6,735 bases of DNA. It comes from Spirochaetales bacterium. GTDB taxonomy: Bacteria; Spirochaetota; Spirochaetia; Sphaerochaetales; Sphaerochaetaceae. Position 1 is the stretch's first letter; each line of letters opens with the position of its first letter. The DNA is taken from the NCBI GenBank assembly GCA_017962865.1, contig JAGCUM010000209.1, forward strand, positions 1-6,735, read 5' to 3'. The translations under genes were made by a program, and so were the position numbers. The notes under the pieces were generated by a model, which ran no database searches, was not told the DNA's origin, and was given only the letters and a program-made list of their open reading frames with translations. Shown here piece by piece: positions 5,958-6,735 of the stretch.

Positions 5958-5987
5958 TTGAAGAATATCGACGTCAAGAGTTATGAT
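5958..5987 (+). promoter_or_regulatory. Promoter candidate of the M16C peptidase gene
   Basis: TTGAAG (5958-5963, 4/6), an 18-nt spacer and TATGAT (5982-5987, 5/6) predict a start near 5994 and a leader of about 35 nt that keeps the ribosome site. An imperfect operator-like pair, CTTGA and TCAAG (5957-5961 and 5974-5978), spans the -35 region. The stretch 5910-6028 holds the control regions of both divergent genes; no RNA gene or further ORF is evident there. Confidence 0.45.
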
Positions 5988-6013
5988 TAGCCGATTAACA
6001 TATCATTTATAAT

Positions 6014-6020
6014 AGGAGGA
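6014..6020 (+). promoter_or_regulatory. Ribosome binding site of the M16C peptidase gene
   Basis: AGGAGGA lies 8 nt before the ATG at 6029 and 5 nt before an in-frame TTG at 6026. The ATG is preferred because of codon strength and because MTKKI gives a normal signal-peptide N-terminus; the TTG would add a single residue. Confidence 0.85.
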
Positions 6021-6028
6021 ACCTATTG

Positions 6029-6735
6029 ATGACAAAGAAGATTCTCACCCTGGCTATGGTGCTCTTTGTCCTGTGCGCATCGGTTTTTGCCCAGACGGCA
6101 TACGAAATCTCGCACGGACCTCAGATGCCCGCCCTGGGACAGAAGATCAACGGATTCACCGTTGAGGAAATCAGAGACTTCGACATGTTCGGAGCCAAGA
6201 TCTACCGCTTCGAGCACGACAAGACCGGCGCAACTGTGCTGTATGTCGCCAACGAAGACACGAACAGGACGTTCGAGATTGCGTTCAGGACACCCACTGA
6301 GCAGGATACAGGTATCCCTCATGTCTTCGAGCACTCCACCCTCGACGGTTCGGAGAAGTATCCCTCCAAGGCACTGTGGTTCAACCTGAGCTATCAGACC
6401 TACAACACCTTCATGAACGCCAGCACATATCCGTTCATGACCATCTATCCCGTGGCATCGCTCTCGGAGGATCAGCTCTTTACTCTTGCAGACTACTACA
6501 CCGACAGCGTCTTCAACCCGATGCTTCTTGAGGACAAGTCGATCTTCGACGAGGAAGCATGGCGCTATGTGCTCAGAAGTGCAGATGATGACCTGACGAT
6601 CGCAGGCACCGTCTACAGCGAAATGCTCGGCGCAACCACCAGAACCCGCAAGGCAGGCAAGAACTTCCTCGGAGTCATCTTCCCTGGCAGCTACATCGCA
6701 AATGACAGCGGCGGAAACCCGGACGCGATTCCCGA
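6029..6735 (+). CDS. Exported M16C (PreP-like) zinc metallopeptidase, N-terminal part
   Basis: An open frame of 235 codons with no stop before the right edge. Family members are near 950-1000 residues, so about a quarter is seen. M16C peptidases (PreP, Cym1, falcilysin) degrade unstructured peptides inside a closed two-half chamber. Residues 1-21 look like a signal peptide: MTKK, a hydrophobic core, then SVFA with cleavage likely before Q22. The enzyme is thus probably periplasmic or secreted, unlike the organellar members. C16 within the core does not fit a normal lipobox. The inverted zinc motif is H98-V-F-E101-H102, followed by STLDGSEKYP, close to the M16C HSVLCGSRKYP signature with Asp in place of Cys. 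Next come NTFMNASTYPFMTIYPVAS (126-144), a hallmark of M16C, and E198 in VYSEMLGA, the likely third zinc ligand. Active-site residues are intact in the visible part. It is divergent from metA, with its own promoter candidate and ribosome site. Confidence 0.92.
   Translation, partial: MTKKILTLAMVLFVLCASVFAQTAYEISHGPQMPALGQKINGFTVEEIRDFDMFGAKIYRFEHDKTGATVLYVANEDTNRTFEIAFRTPTEQDTGIPHVFEHSTLDGSEKYPSKALWFNLSYQTYNTFMNASTYPFMTIYPVASLSEDQLFTLADYYTDSVFNPMLLEDKSIFDEEAWRYVLRSADDDLTIAGTVYSEMLGATTRTRKAGKNFLGVIFPGSYIANDSGGNPDAIP

Noticed and set aside
6008..6013. Perfect TATAAT before the M16C gene
   Set aside because: A start about 7 nt beyond it would remove the AGGAGGA ribosome site, so TATGAT at 5982-5987 fits better.
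6023..6389. Frames of about 100 codons on both strands at the right end
   Set aside because: They lie inside the M16C peptidase gene, whose signal peptide, SD and HxxEH motif make the plus-strand frame from 6029 the real one.

Overview
The window reads as a chromosomal segment of an anaerobic, Gram-negative-type bacterium with base composition near 50 % GC. Rubrerythrin points to an oxygen-sensitive lifestyle. An exported PreP/M16C-type peptidase, an acetyl-type MetA paired with MetY, and MepA-like MATE and AzlC transporters would fit a host-associated spirochaete (Sphaerochaetaceae/Treponema-like). This taxonomic guess rests on protein style only and is no better than moderate. No mobile element, CRISPR array, rRNA or tRNA was seen.

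Layout: one divergent intergenic region (about 5910-6028) splits the window. Everything to its left is on the minus strand, in transcription order: metA (homoserine O-acyltransferase, 4986-5909), metY (O-acetylhomoserine sulfhydrylase, 3585-4877), a 79-residue unknown protein (3320-3559), a four-helix membrane protein with a Cys-cluster tail (2715-3320), rubrerythrin (2151-2687), a MATE-family transporter (700-2079) and an AzlC-type permease running off the left edge (1-688). To the right, on the plus strand, a secreted M16C metallopeptidase (6029-6735) runs off the right edge.

How the genes work together: metA and metY form a direct-sulfhydrylation route from homoserine to homocysteine. MetA carries Glu at position 111, the residue linked to acetyl-CoA use, so its product would match MetY's substrate. 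metY has its own sigma70-type promoter and a palindrome just past the predicted start site. The 79-residue gene, membrane protein and rubrerythrin look like one transcription unit: stop and start codons overlap (TGATG) between the first two, a 27-bp gap precedes rubrerythrin, and a hairpin follows rubrerythrin. MATE and AzlC follow as a tight pair.

The most interesting signals are two. First, the 79-residue gene has no usable Shine-Dalgarno site but has a promoter placed so that transcription would start at the A of its ATG (predicted leaderless mRNA); metA shows the same geometry more weakly. Second, a membrane protein with a duplicated Cys-Cys-Cys-Gln cytoplasmic tail sits directly upstream of rubrerythrin, a possible uncharacterised redox or metal module. 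The rest of the window looks ordinary.
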